From Parietaria judaica (Eukaryota; Streptophyta; Magnoliopsida; Rosales; Urticaceae): a stretch of DNA of 64,000 nucleotides. Both the position numbers and the translations under genes were made by a program. Below are positions 1-11,196 of this stretch, in pieces; the stretch's first letter is position 1, and each line of letters starts with the position of its first letter. Below the pieces are notes generated by a model. That model had not been told where the DNA came from, searched no databases, and was given only the letters and a program-made list of their open reading frames with translations. The stretch lies in assembly GCA_954871525.1 (NCBI GenBank), contig OX940864.1, positions 15,246,001-15,310,000 on the forward strand, written 5' to 3'.

Positions 1-847
1 ATCCTCTTGGGTCATCTTTTATGGAGGAATCTCCCGAGCTGGACGGGCTGGTCCTGCTCGGACTTGGTGTCCTGGGTGTATCCGGGCTATTCTCTCCCGG
101 GCTGGGTTCTCTCGTCTCTGGCAAGACTGTTTCCGAGCTGGGTGTTCCGGGCTGCTCCTGCTCGGCAACATCCTGGTCGTCTTCGACAATGAACTCCACT
201 GAGTTCTGCTCGGGTTCTCCATTCTCGTCGCGCCAATCCCACTTCATCTCCTCTTCGAACACAGCATCTATGCTCACTTGGAGTCTGCCGCGTCGTGGAT
301 CGTAGAGTCTGTGTGCCTTGCTTCCTTCTTCAACGCCAAGGTACACCATCTTCTGACTCCGGTCGTCCAGCTTCTTGAGATGTGGTCCCGCAATCTTCAC
401 GTGTGCGGTGCATCCGAACACTTTCAAATGTTCTAAGTGGGGTTTCTTCCCTTTCCACGCCTGGTAGGGGGTACGCTCTCCTAGCGCTTTGGTCGGCAAA
501 CGATTGAGCAGGTAGATCGCATGTCTTACTGCTTCTGCCCAAAACCGGGCTGGAACTTGCATGCTCTTGAGCAAGCTCCTCGCTGTGTTCATCACAGTTC
601 GGTTTTGCCTTTCCACTACGCCATTCTGCTGGGGCGTGTGGGGTGCAGACAGGTGACGTTGAACTCCTTCCTGGTCGCAGAACTCTCCGAACTGCTGGGA
701 AGTGAATTCTCCTCCTCGGTCTGTACGCAAGACCTTTAACCTATGCACCGAGCCATTCTCCACGATCTTCTGTTCTGGTCGGTACCCGGGCTGACTCCTC
801 GCAAGTGTTTCTGCCCGTCCTGGGTTCTGGTCGTCATCCGGACTAAG
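1..847 (-). pseudogene. Ty1/copia polyprotein fragment: integrase core to start of RT linker, runs off left edge
   Basis: The minus strand is open from an in-frame TGA (848-850) to the window edge, about 282 codons. The peptide contains LRTDRGGEF, HTPQQNGVVERQNRT, FWAEAVRHAIYLLNRLPT and HLKVFGC, which are the second catalytic Asp, the catalytic Glu region and the C-terminal part of a Ty1/copia integrase. A Pro/Ser/Glu-rich linker typical of the integrase-RT junction follows. Codons above about 790 do not resemble copia, so the element is probably truncated there and lacks gag, protease and the zinc-binding part of integrase. RT would lie beyond the left edge. The long open frame suggests fairly recent insertion. 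Orientation is opposite to the second copia element at 2-5.7 kb, so this is a different insertion. Confidence 0.85.
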
Positions 848-1128
848 TCAAGCTTAAGCTCACAATATCAAGAAATGATCTTTCAAAACAAGTTCATTGT
901 TTCTCGATAAAACAAACAATATATATAACAATAATGAATAATATATATATATATAATTAAAATATCATGCCCTTACTCCTTAGTATATGAGTCGGTTTGT
1001 CCTAATTCAATCCGATCGAGTCGAGACAATAAATTGAAAATTATTTTTTACATATCTCAAAAGTTTGCTTCATATCGCTTAAAAAAAAAGGTTCATAATT
1101 GTACGACTATACATTTAAATATATATTT
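848..1128. other. AT-rich spacer without recognisable gene
   Basis: This short AT-rich stretch separates the truncated copia fragment from the solo LTR. I see no coding signal or repeat boundary in it. Confidence 0.5.
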
Positions 1129-1516
1129 TGTTAGGAATTTTGCCCTAATTCCCAATTCGAAAAACGATAAAAGCGATAAACGAAATTGAAATCGACACCA
1201 GAAGTATAGTGGTTCGCTCCCAGTGTAGAAGGTACGTCCACTTGCCGCCTGTAAATCTCGATCCACTATCAATCTCTCAATCGGAGTTTCTGGTTACACC
1301 CTCAATCTCGCCTCTCTCAATTTGTGTTACAAAACGCACTAATGACGGCTACAAGCCTTATAAGCGAAAAATAAACCTAGGGCAAATAACCCGTGTGAAA
1401 AATCTAAAATACCCTCGCTACACCCCCACGTCGACCTGTGCTCAGGTCGATCAGCTTGACTGCTCTGCATCGGGTCTCGGTAGCGCTTTCGTGTAGATTA
1501 GGCTTCACACTCAACA
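1129..1516 (+). mobile_element. Solo LTR (388 bp) with perfect 5-bp target-site duplication
   Basis: The unit starts TGTTAGGAATTTTGCC and ends TTCACACTCAACA, so it has the TG...CA ends and the inverted TGTT/AACA typical of copia LTRs. It is flanked on both sides by TATTT (1124-1128 and 1517-1521). There is no primer-binding site or coding region next to it, so the internal part has been lost, presumably by LTR-LTR recombination. The opening bases resemble a common plant copia LTR type, but I cannot name the family. Confidence 0.85.
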
Positions 1517-1637
1517 TATTTCACTGTCATTGATTTTCTTATATTATTTTCTACTTCTTATATACTCCCTCTTTATTTCTTTTCTTTTTTTCTTCACTCA
1601 ACTGAAAAGAATACTAATTATTTTTTCGAAATAATTC

Positions 1638-2080
1638 TGTTACTTTATTTCATGGTAGGTCTAATTCGTTGTCCATATATTTTCCATTTACTAAACAATG
1701 ACGACTATGTGATGATGTGGCTTTAAAATAAGTGGGTCCCATTTGTGCGTGCTTATAAAGTCTAGTTTTTTGGTTTTATGAAGAGAGAGAGAGTGAGAAT
1801 AGAGGGTGAGAACTTCTTGAAAGAAAATCATAGAGAGAAAAAAGAAAGTCTTGAGTGCTTGTAATCTTTGTAATCTCGGATTGATTTGATTAGTGAAACC
1901 GCTCTCCATGCAGGAAGTATGACATTAGATTTGGTCCGAACCTGGGTAAATTCTCTTGTCTCCATCTTTTATATTTCCGTCGATTGATTGTCTGGGATTT
2001 GAGCCACGGAGGCTATATATACATATATGCTAGTATACTATCCGTAATCCGCAGGTATCCGACCCCGAAATATCACAACA
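1638..2080 (+). mobile_element. 5' LTR of Tork-like copia element (start approximate)
   Basis: The right end is fixed by ...CACAACA, three bases before a canonical primer-binding site. The left end is inferred from TGTTAC at 1638, which would pair with the terminal AACA as LTR ends do. A TATAAAG box sits at 1754-1760. The matching 3' LTR is absent because the element is cut at about 5.7 kb, so neither the left boundary nor a target duplication can be confirmed by comparison. Confidence 0.6.
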
Positions 2081-2083
2081 AAT

Positions 2084-2095
2084 TGGTATCAGAGC
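2084..2095 (+). other. Primer-binding site for initiator tRNA-Met
   Basis: TGGTATCAGAGC is the standard plant LTR-retrotransposon primer-binding site, complementary to the 3' end of initiator tRNA-Met. It lies 3 bp after the LTR end and 98 bp before the gag ATG. Confidence 0.9.
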
Positions 2096-2192
2096 AAAGT
2101 TGGGTTTGAAATTTGGGGATTTTGTGTTGAGGTTTCGTGCGCACGCCAAGTGTTTGATAATTGTTCCCTTGGAGCTTAGTGGTTGTTTTGTG

Positions 2193-2978
2193 ATGGCGTC
2201 GACTTCAAAAGTTGATATTGAGAAGTTTGATGGCTCAAATGACTTCGGGTTGTGGAAAGTGAAGATGTTGGCACATATTGGGAATATGGGTCTTGGTAAG
2301 GCTCTTGTTGGTGCGGATAAAATTCCGGCGACGTGGGACGCGGCGAAGAAAGAAGAGGTGTTGGAAAAGGCTTTCAATACTTTGATTCTTAGTCTCGGTG
2401 ATAAGGTGTTGCGGGAGGTTATACGGTGCACGACGGCGGCCGAGATATGGTTGAAACTAGAATCACTTTACATGACGAAGACTTTGTCGAGCCGGTTGTT
2501 TCTCAAAGCGCGGTTTTTCACATTCAAGATGGCGGAAGGAAAGGATTTAATGGAGCATCTCGAAGAGTTGAACAAGTTGATCGTTGATTTGGAAAACATT
2601 GACGTGAAGTACAATGACGAAGATCAAGCTTTGGTTTTTCTTTACTCTTTGCCAAGGTTGTACGAGCACATGGTTGACATTCTTCAACATGGAAGAGAAG
2701 AAATTACTCTTGACGAAGTTGTTGGAGCTTTGAAGTCAAAGGAACACAAACGACGGATAGAAATGGATAGTACTAGCGGAGATAGCTTGGTTGTGGCTCG
2801 GGGTAGATCCGACAAGAAAGAGTTAAAGGAAAAGAAAAAGATACGGTCAAAGTCTCGAGGTACGAAGAAGGTCTTCAAGTGTTACTCTTGTCATGAGGAA
2901 GGACACGTGAAGAAGAATTGCCCGAATCGAGGAGGCCGGACGACCGAAAGAAGAGGTGGAGAGGCGGCGGTTGTTTAA
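2193..2978 (+). CDS. Gag of Tork/Tnt1-like copia element
   Basis: This is the nucleocapsid/capsid protein of the copia element, about 261 residues from the ATG at 2193. The frame is open upstream of this ATG, but the start MASTSKVDIEKFDG fits where Tnt1-type Gag begins. The UBN2-type Gag domain follows (WLKLESLYMTKTLSSR, KDLMEHLEELNKLI, LVFLYSLP), then a basic stretch and one CCHC zinc knuckle, CYSCHEEGHVKKNC, near the end. The frame closes with TAA shortly after the knuckle. In an intact element gag and pol would be one frame, and here the protease begins about 70 bp downstream. It is the only intact domain of the element. Confidence 0.85.
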   Translation: MASTSKVDIEKFDGSNDFGLWKVKMLAHIGNMGLGKALVGADKIPATWDAAKKEEVLEKAFNTLILSLGDKVLREVIRCTTAAEIWLKLESLYMTKTLSSRLFLKARFFTFKMAEGKDLMEHLEELNKLIVDLENIDVKYNDEDQALVFLYSLPRLYEHMVDILQHGREEITLDEVVGALKSKEHKRRIEMDSTSGDSLVVARGRSDKKELKEKKKIRSKSRGTKKVFKCYSCHEEGHVKKNCPNRGGRTTERRGGEAAVV

Positions 2979-3050
2979 GAAGATGTTGACGGATACAAGA
3001 GTGCCGATGTTCTCGTAGTCTCCACCGCTCACTCTGACAAACGATGGATC

Positions 3051-5711
3051 ATGGACTCCGGAGGCTCATTTCATATGACACCGAATGAGAGTTGGTTTGA
3101 GAGCTACACGAAAGTCTCGTTAGGCGACGTGACTCTCGGGAATGGCTTTCCATGTAAGGTGGTGGGAATCGGTACGGTGCGGATTAAGGCGCACGATGGA
3201 ATGGAGCGGATTTTGACGGAGGTACGACATGTCCCGGAGTTAAAAAGAAACCTTATTTCACTTGGATATTTGGACCAACATGGTTATTCTTGGAAAGGTA
3301 AAAATAATGTCTTGACGATCAAGAGAGCGTAACATCTACATTCTTCAAGGTAGAACCGTGTTCGGTGACGCAGCGGCGGTTATGGAGCCGCAAGAGACAT
3401 CTTTGGCGAGCCTTTGGCAGAAGAGGTTGGGTCACGTGAGTGATATAGGTTTGAAGGAGTTGAGCAAGCAAGGTTTATTTGGGGGTGACAAACTTGGTGA
3501 CTTAGAGTTTTGTGAAAATTGTATCTACGGCAAGACCACGAGAGTGAAATTTACACGGTCCGTGGAAGTGATGCGGGAGACGTTGAGCTATGTGCACTCA
3601 GATTTGTGGGGGCCGTCGAGGACGGGAACTCTAGGGGGAGGCCGGTATTTCATCACGTTCATCGACGATTGTTCTCGGAAAGTTTGGGTCTACATCTTGA
3701 AGCATAAAGATGAAGCTTTTGGAAAGTTCAAAGAATGGAAGAAGATGGTAGAAAAACAAACGGGGAGAAAAATCAAGAAGCTTCGAACAGATAATGGTTT
3801 GGAGTATTTAGGTGATGAGTTCAACCGGTTCATCAAGGATGAAGGATTGGTTAGGCACAAGACCGTTCGGAAAACCCCACAAAAAAATTGACTTGCGGAG
3901 CGAATGAATCGGACACTTCTTGAGAGGGTGCGATGTATGTTATTCGAGGCCGGCTTACCGAAGAGGTTTTTGGGGGAAGCCGTTAATACGACGGCTTACT
4001 TGATAAACCGATGTCTATCGGTGGCGTTGAATTGCAAGACACCGGAAGAAGTGTGGAATGGTTCTCCACCGAAGCTCGACAATTTGAAGGTATTTGGTTG
4101 CGTGGCGTAAATGCACCAAAGAGAGGGAAAACTTGATCCACGAGCAAAGAAGTGTATGTTTGTCGGATACCCCGAGGGCGTGAAGGGTTGGAAGCTTTGG
4201 TATAAAGATGGCGAAGCATCAAAATGTGTCATTAGCCGGGATGTTGACCGACTACTACATGACAATGGCGACTCAAGAGGCTAAGGATAGCGTGGGGTTA
4301 GCTAAGGAAAGAGCCGAAATTGAGGTGGAGCTATTGGGGAGATGTAGTGACGAGATGGATGATAAAGGCGAGGCTAGTGGTAGTGGTCACTTGGAAGAAA
4401 TTGAAGAGGAAGGCGATGAAGTTCCGGATAAAAGCCTAGACTCGTATCAATTAGCAAGAGACCGGTGTGGAAGAGAAACCCGAGCTCCGAAAAAGTATGG
4501 TTACTCCGATTTAGTTGCTTATGCAATGGTTGCCGCGGAGGAGTTAGAAGACTCAGAACCAAGATCGTATCGGGAAGCGGTGATGGGCAAAGATAAAGAG
4601 CTATGGAAGTGTGCAATGAACGAAGAAATGACATCGCTTGACAAGAATGAGACATGTGTACTTGTGGACAAGCCTAAAAATCAACGGGTTGTTGGTTGTA
4701 AATGGGTTTTCAAGTGGAAGGAAGGCATTGTTGGGTTTGAGAAGCCGAAGTGTAAGGCGAGATTGGTGGCTAAGGGGTTCACACAAAGAGAAGGGGTCGA
4801 CTTCAACGAAATTTATTCCCCCGTAGTGAAGCATACATCTATTCGGGTTTTGCTTGCTATAGTCAATCAATATGACTTGGAGCTTGAGCAAATGGATGTA
4901 AAGACCGCGTTTCTTCATGGGAATCTTAATGAGAGAATCTTAATGGCTCAACTGGAAGGATTTATTAAGGTTGGAGATGAAGATAAAGTGTGCCTTCTTA
5001 GAAAATCTCTTTATGGCTTGAAACAATCCCCGAGACAATGGTACTTAATATTTGATGAGTTCATGGTGCGAAATGGGTTCTCACGAAGCAACTTTGATAA
5101 TTGTGTTTATGTCAAGCGGGTTGATAGTTGTTAAATATTCTTGTTGCTATATGTTAATGACATGTTGATAGCGTCAAAGAACAAGAATGAAGTCGACAAC
5201 GTGAAACGGCTTTTGGGTAATGAGTTTGAAATGAAGGACATGAGACCGGCCAAGAAAATATTGGGGATGGAGATCACGAGGCATAGGAGACGCGGTGTCT
5301 TATTTTTGTCGCAATGTGATTATCTTCGAAAAGTGGTGGCTAAGTTCGGGATGTCGAAGGAAAATGAGATTCAAACACCTTTGGCGGCTCATTTCAAACT
5401 TTCCGCGAGAATGTCGCTAAAGACCGAGAAGGATAAGGCGAGTATGGAGCGGGTTCCCTATGCGAGTGCCGTTGGGAGTCTTATGTATGCCATGATGTGC
5501 ACACGACCGGATTTAGCTTATGCGGCTAGCCTTGTGAGCCGGTTTATGGCCAACCCGGGAAGAGAACATTAGGAGGCAATGAAGTGGGTCCTTCGATTTA
5601 TCAAGGGGACTTCGGATGTCGGTTTACTCTATAGGCGGGTGAATGAAGATCAAGAAAAATCGAGAGGCTTTGTGGATGCGGACTTTGCGAGTGACTTGGA
5701 CAAATCTTTCA
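3051..5711 (+). pseudogene. Broken pol of Tork/Tnt1-like copia element (PR, IN, RT, partial RNase H)
   Basis: Homology runs in normal copia order through several interrupted frames. Protease is at 3051-3332 (MDSGGSFHMTP). Integrase is at 3358-4110, with the HHCC zinc finger, DLWGP, FIDDCSRKVWVY, LRTDNGLEY and ERMNRTLLERV. Reverse transcriptase is at 4208-5572 (KARLVAKGFTQREGVDF, DVKTAFLHGNL, YGLKQSPRQWY). The start of RNase H is at 5573-5711 (GFVDADFASDLDK). In-frame stops or shifts separate the blocks at about 3332, 3891, 4110, 5134 and 5572. The RT catalytic box reads YVND where the family has YVDD. The sequence stops abruptly inside RNase H, where half of a palindromic MULE begins. The element is dead. 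Confidence 0.9.
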
Positions 5712-6142
5712 TATTTTTAGCATAACTCACTCATATTTTGTCCAAAATTTATAAATAAACTACTGTTAGAAAGATAAAAGATTTATCTACAACTTTGTAG
5801 TTTTACGTTTCATCAAAAAAAGTCATTAAGTATATTAAAATTTGCTCGAAACAAATATTTTGCATTAAACTAATGTCGAGTTTTACGTTGTAATTGTAAT
5901 TTTTTTTTTTAACTTTTTTTACAAAACATAATACCAAAGTTGTAGATCTATCTCTTATCTTTTCGACCGTAGGTCGTGCATAACATTTGGACAAAAAAAA
6001 GAGTAAGTTATGTCAAAAATACGAAAAGTGTACATATAGAGGAGGAATCACTCGCTGACGGTCAAGTGACCCGTCGAAAATAAACATTGTGTACATAGTC
6101 CGCAGCCGATCAAACATTGGGTACATTAGCCGCAATTTACCC
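5704..6142 (+). mobile_element. Right half of a palindromic MULE, fused to the broken copia
   Basis: The stretch matches the right arm of the complete elements at 12062-13056 and 15750-17279, from their centre of symmetry (ATCTTTCATATTTTT) to the outer end (ACATTAGCCGCAATTTACCC). The left arm is missing and copia RNase H lies directly against the centre point. The half-element therefore probably arose by deletion with a breakpoint at or near the palindrome centre. Confidence 0.8.
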
Positions 6143-6422
6143 ATATAATTAATATATACACAGTCACACACAAATATATATATATACACACACACACTTG
6201 TTTTTGTGTGAAAAAAAAAAATGTTCATAACTCGATCATAACATTAATCAAATGATCATCATCGAGAGTTAAAACTACTTGTTTCAATTCAAATTAAATA
6301 ACTAATTAGGTGAGATAATAGTTGTAGTTGGAAGAATCTTTATAGAAGTTGATTTGGTAAGACTACTATATATAAGTAATAATTTTTATACCAATATTTA
6401 TGCAAAAATTAATATATATATA

Positions 6423-7797
6423 AGAAAAACTCATGAAATGCCCAAAAACCACCTAAGGTTTAAGGGAATTGCCCATACTTTCAAACAATTCATTTATGCC
6501 CATTTTAAAAATATTTTGGACCATATTAACCCTGATATTAATTATATTTATTTATTTTCGTATTTATTATTTATTATATATTTTATTTTTCGAAATTAAA
6601 TTAATTATCCTAAAATTTTGGTTGAAAACTTCCCCTATTAATTAGGTTATCATTTAATTTTGTTATTTTGACCCAAAAATTAATAGATCTCTCTCTCTCT
6701 CCCCTTCCCTCCCCTTCTCACACGTTCGTGCCTCTCTCTCTCTCTCTCCCTCTCTCTCTCTTTCGTCGGATTGACCACCATCGCCGGATTCGGGCGTGCT
6801 CGGCGACTTCGGGCGTGGCTTTGGCGACCGTCGGCGCGGCTGCCGAGGAGGCGACCGTGGCCCCCGTCGCGGTCGCCCTCAATCGCACCTCCTTCCTCCG
6901 TCGCGTCCTCCTCCGTCGCGGTCGCCCTCCGTCGCGCATCCTTCCTCCATCGCTCTCGCCCTCCGTCATTCTCATTTTGTTCGCCGTCTCTCGCTCGCCG
7001 GATCAAACACGGTAAGATTTTTTATTTTTGTAAATGAGTTTACACGATTTTGGATTGGTAATGTTTATTGGATTGGTATTATTTTTTGTAAATAGTTTTA
7101 CCACGTTTTGTAGATGTTTACGAATGTAAATCTGTTTACGGTAATGTTTATACAATTTTGTAAATGATTTTTGTAAATGGTTATACAGTTTTATACAATT
7201 AATGATTTTTGTAAATGGTTTTACAGTTTCATATTTGTAATTAAAATTTTGTATTTATAGTTACAGATTCGTAGCTGTAGTTACAAAATTAACTTTGTAA
7301 ATATTTTATACAGTTTCATAGTTACATTGAAATTTCGTATATATATTTACAGTTTTATAACTACAGTTTTATTGAAATTTCGTAAATTTATTTACTGTAA
7401 ATAAAGAATCGTAAATATAGTTACGTAAATATAATTACAGATTCGTAAAATGCAGAGAAATAATTTGAAATTTTATTTTTAAAATACTGATTAATAGGGA
7501 TCAAAAAATAAAAAATAGGATTTGTTACAAACGTTAAAATAGGGAAGAATAATTCGAGTAATATTTGTTTAATGTTAAAATAAGAAAGATTTATTTTAAT
7601 TTATTTAGTCTGCTATATTTAAGGAAAAATTTTGTTTTTTAATTTTAATTAAAAAAACGAAATTAAAATTAATGTGAGTTAATTGGAAGGGCATATTAGT
7701 CCACATTTCAATTTGTTGGTGGTTAGAGTTACCATAATTAGAAATGGGCATTTTTTTAAACCTTGAGCCACAAATGGGCATTTCCCTCATTTACCCA
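6423..7797. mobile_element. Possible MULE-like element enclosing a GC-rich segment
   Basis: Imperfect inverted ends face each other. The left side has ATGAAATGCCCAAAAACC and AAGGTTTAAGGGAATTGCCC. The right side, reverse complemented, has GGGAAATGCCCATTTGTGG and AAGGTTTAAAAAAATGCCC. Flanking 9-mers are similar (about 8/9), but they lie in TA-rich sequence and prove little. Inside, at 6690-7015, is a CT-rich then strongly GC-rich stretch (repeats of CCTCCGTCGCG) ending in a splice-donor-like GGTAAGATTT, followed by AT-rich DNA full of TTTGTAAATGG repeats. No protein family is recognisable in any of the short frames. Confidence 0.4.
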
Positions 7798-8896
7798 TAA
7801 ATATATGATAATTTTTAGTTAATTGTCTTTGTCCGATTATATATCCTAGTCCACTTGACCGTGGAAAGAGTGAATTCGTACATAACATGGGAAATAAATT
7901 AAAAATACTATTTTTTTTATGTGAATCTTAAATTTGTACTTAAAAAAAAAAAAAAAAAACTTTGAAATATTATAACTATAAAACATTTGAATAATACTAT
8001 TATTGTAGATAGTGATTACATCAGGGCAATAATACTCCGCTTCAATGAATCAAGAGCGATTTTATCATCTTTGTAAATTGTTAATAGTCTTTTTCGGGTT
8101 TGTTAAACAATCCTATTGTTTTCTTGACTAAGCATGTATAGTGTCTAAAATTTATCCATAGGTTCACCTGATACGTACCTTGACTTGATTGACAGAATCA
8201 TATATATATATATATATATAAATATATATTTAAGGAATAAGGACCTTTGATTTTATGACTAACTTTTTAACATTTATTCCAATTACTAATAAATCATGTT
8301 CGGGTCACACTAAATTCTATTTTGGAGATTTGTTTTTCTCTTCTAGTGTGGGAAAATATTTAATCGATTTTTCCTTTACTCAACTTATAAAGAGTGTCTT
8401 TACACACGTCCCTAAATTAGCTTGTATTATATAGCTATTTTGATGATTGTGCGCATTTCATTCTTGAGTAACAAACTTGCCTAAGATATTAATTACATGT
8501 ACTTTTAAACTATTTAAAAATAAATAAAAAAATCACATGGTTCCAACAGTGCATTTGAACCTTGCACACAAAAGATTAGAACTTCTGCCTCTTTTTGGTG
8601 TAAATATATGGATAGCAAGTATATCTGCCCAAGCCCCAACTAGCACCTACTTGCTGTTTTATATCTGCCCAATGTATGTAAAAATGATATGAGGTTGGTG
8701 AGACTGATTTATGCAACAAAATCGGAGACGAACGACTAAATGATCTTTTATTTACATACATTGAGAAAGATGTTTCAATAAAATCGGTGACGAGCCTATT
8801 ATAAATTATTTTCAGAGCATGAAAACTCGTAGATGACAATTATAATGTAACTTATGTTCCGCATCTTAATATCATTTTATTTTCAAAATTTAGTAC

Positions 8897-8898
<2 letters not shown>
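7798..8898. other. AT-rich intergenic DNA, no gene seen
   Basis: It contains a (TA)n microsatellite near 8200-8220 and several A runs. Short frames on both strands show no family resemblance. Confidence 0.5.

Positions 8899-8935
<37 letters not shown>
8899..8935. repeat. Homopolymer of 37 cytosines
   Basis: An uninterrupted C run follows GTACAA and is followed by GACAATTCCTGGCTTCGCCCCTCCTG. The sequence after it, read in reverse, resembles a hAT end (CAGGAGGGGCGAAGCCAGG), so the run may be subterminal in a truncated hAT element. The exact length may be unreliable. Confidence 0.8.
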
Positions 8936-8936
<1 letters not shown>

Positions 8937-8960
8937 ACAATTCCTGGCTTCGCCCCTCCT

Positions 8961-9170
8961 GACGTTAATGACTTTTGGCTAAAAAAAATTGACGTTAGTG
9001 ATTTATCTGTAAGAATTTAATGACTTTGATGATTTTCACCGCAAAAAAAAATTAACGTTAGTGACTTATCTGCAAACAATTGATGACGTTAATGACTTTT
9101 GCCGCAAAAAATAGACGGTAGTGATTTATTTGCAAGAATTTAGTCACTTCGATGCTTCTCGCCGCAAATT
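8961..9170. repeat. Tandem repeat, about 62-bp unit, roughly 3.5 copies
   Basis: The units share GACGTTAATGACTTTTG, ACGTTAGTGAYTTATCTG and CGCCGCAAA. Related phrases recur about every 62 bp (8991, 9053) and the longer pattern every 123 bp (8961, 9084). The copies have diverged. Its position between the C run and the Athila-like LTR suggests it belongs to an older decayed element. Confidence 0.7.
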
Positions 9171-9562
9171 TCCCTATGTTCTCCCACGTGGGCATCAATT
9201 AATAGACATGTTAAGATTGAGATTCATTAATTGGGCCCAAATTACCAAGAGAGAAATGCCAAAAGAGGAAAGATACCCTAATTACCTAGGCACTCTTTGA
9301 TCATAAGGAGCAGCTGCTGGAACAAGGAGCAAGGAAGGAAGAGCTGGAACAAGTGAAGAAGCGACTGGGAAATTAAAGAAAGGAACAGAGAAGGGAAAAA
9401 GAGAGAAGAGGAAAGAAAGCTCAAAGAGGAAGGCAAGCTGCTGGGAATTACAAGCAAGGAAGGAAAGCAGAGAAGAGGAAATTACAAGACACTGAAGGCG
9501 CATCACATCAATTTGAACACGTTTGATTCATCACATTTTGATTCGATGAGTTGTATCTTGAA

Positions 9563-10425
9563 CAGGGACGGAACCACTTGATGGTGGGGGTGACAAATCT
9601 CACCCCCAACTTTTTTTAAAATATTTTTTTTTACTATACTTAATAGTGTTTTAATTAATAATTATAAAACAAATAGTAATGTAAAACTTGTATTAGTGTG
9701 TAGAAGTCAATCTAATAGTTGTTGACTATAGTCTTCTTCCCTATTTCCTTCTCACTATCCTCCTCTCGGCAAATCGGTTCAAGGTAGACCAGTCCCACGA
9801 GGAGGCCTTATTGTCCAGCGCCATAGCTTCTTCTTCTTCTTCTTCTTCTTCTTCTTCTTCTTCTTCTTCTTCTTCTTCCTTGCACCGACATTGTCACAGC
9901 AGCGTTTTCTTAAAATCAAGTAATGAATTTAGGTTTTTTTTTTTTTTTTTTTACGGTAATTGCATATACAAGTATTTAAATTAGGGTTTATTTTCTTCAA
10001 TTCAAGTAATGAATTTAGGGTTTATTCTTAGTCCTTAGATTTACATTTTGGATTCTTTTGTTTAATTTCAAGTAATATATTTAAGAATTTATCTCATTCT
10101 GCCCTTGTGGCTAGGGTTATGTAATTTTTGGCCCACTGTAGTATATTTACATTACTTGATTAAAAAATAATTTTTGATTGGTTTGATTTAGCTTGGATAA
10201 ATTAATTATAGGACTTAAAATTTAAGAGGGGGTTTGGTCTTGTTCACTATTGTAGGTGAACACTTAATATTGATTTATTCTTTAAAAGAAAAAGTGTTGA
10301 TTCGCCAATTGAACTGCGGGTTTACGACCATGGAAGTATCCCGTCGATAATGCTTCGGGAAATGTATTGTGTACGTCAAAAAAATGCCTCGTCACCCCCT
10401 AGTCTGATTCCTGGTTCCGTCCCTG
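9563..10425. mobile_element. Non-autonomous hAT element with 8-bp target duplication
   Basis: The ends are CAGGGACGGAACCA and its exact inverse TGGTTCCGTCCCTG, flanked by ATCTTGAA on both sides (9555-9562 and 10426-10433). An 8-bp duplication and CAGGG-type ends are diagnostic of hAT elements. The 863-bp interior has no transposase. It holds a (CTT)n microsatellite around 9826-9880 and A/T-rich filler. It is inserted in what looks like the LTR of the Athila-like remnant. Confidence 0.9.
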
Positions 10426-11173
10426 ATCTTGAACTAATTTTTATTTTCGGTTTATTGTTATCATAACATGAACTAAATTCATAAGGTTGGGTAAGTGATG
10501 AACTAAGGGTATTATTGAATTATCGTTTGTGAAGGGATTTTGTATTTTCTTAGTTCTTGGTTGAATGCTTAATTTTTTCATAGTTTTATTTCTTGTTTCA
10601 ATTGAATAGAACTCTAGATCTGATTCTATCGGAAAGTTTGAGTTAGATTGGAATTACAACCTCGATACATGCTTAATCTCATGATTTTGTTCATAGTTTT
10701 GAGATGAGTATAGGAATATATTAATCTCCGCGTAGATCGTGAATTTGGAACCTAATTTGAACCGGTGAGTAGTCTTATCATAGGAATATGAAGGATTAGT
10801 TTACAATAGGTTTTTAAAAGGAAGTTCGGAAGAACCTATGTGATTGTCATTTTTCAGATCATTAGGAAAATGCAATAAGCATTCCTGTCGCATTCGGTAA
10901 TTCGTAAAACCCGAAGTAATTCATGAGCCCAACCGTTCCCTCTCATCAATTATCAAATTATTTGTCTCTCCTGTTCCGAGTATCTTTAATTAACAATTTG
11001 AACATCAATTTAGCTTACAACAAATTCTCATGATATGTTATTTTATTTTATAACACGCAATTAAATACGAAAATTGATTTAGTCTCCATGGGATCGATCT
11101 TTGTGCTTGCACAATGTATTACTTGTCGACACGTGCACTTGCGTAAATTTGCATACACGTTTTGTAACCAACA
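10426..11173 (+). mobile_element. 3' portion of the 5' LTR of an Athila-like Ty3/gypsy element
   Basis: The LTR end ...TTGTAACCAACA at 11173 sits 6 bp before a typical gypsy primer-binding site. Its last 92 bp (11082-11173) are repeated almost exactly at 15166-15258, which fixes the right end. The left boundary is not defined. The LTR probably begins upstream of the hAT element at 9563, possibly near 9.2 kb, but no second copy of that part remains for comparison. Confidence 0.6.
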
Positions 11174-11179
11174 AGTTTT

Positions 11180-11196
11180 TGGCGTCGTTGCCGGGG
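11180..11196 (+). other. Primer-binding site of the Athila-like element
   Basis: TGGCGTCGTTGCCGGGG differs by one base from the TGGCGCCGTTGCCGGGG site common in plant gypsy elements. It follows the LTR end and shows that the transcription direction was plus. Confidence 0.8.

Noticed and set aside
6668..7095. Several overlapping frames of 85-115 codons on both strands
   Set aside because: They arise from CT-rich and CCGTCGC-type low-complexity DNA; no frame has domain character and all strands are equally open.
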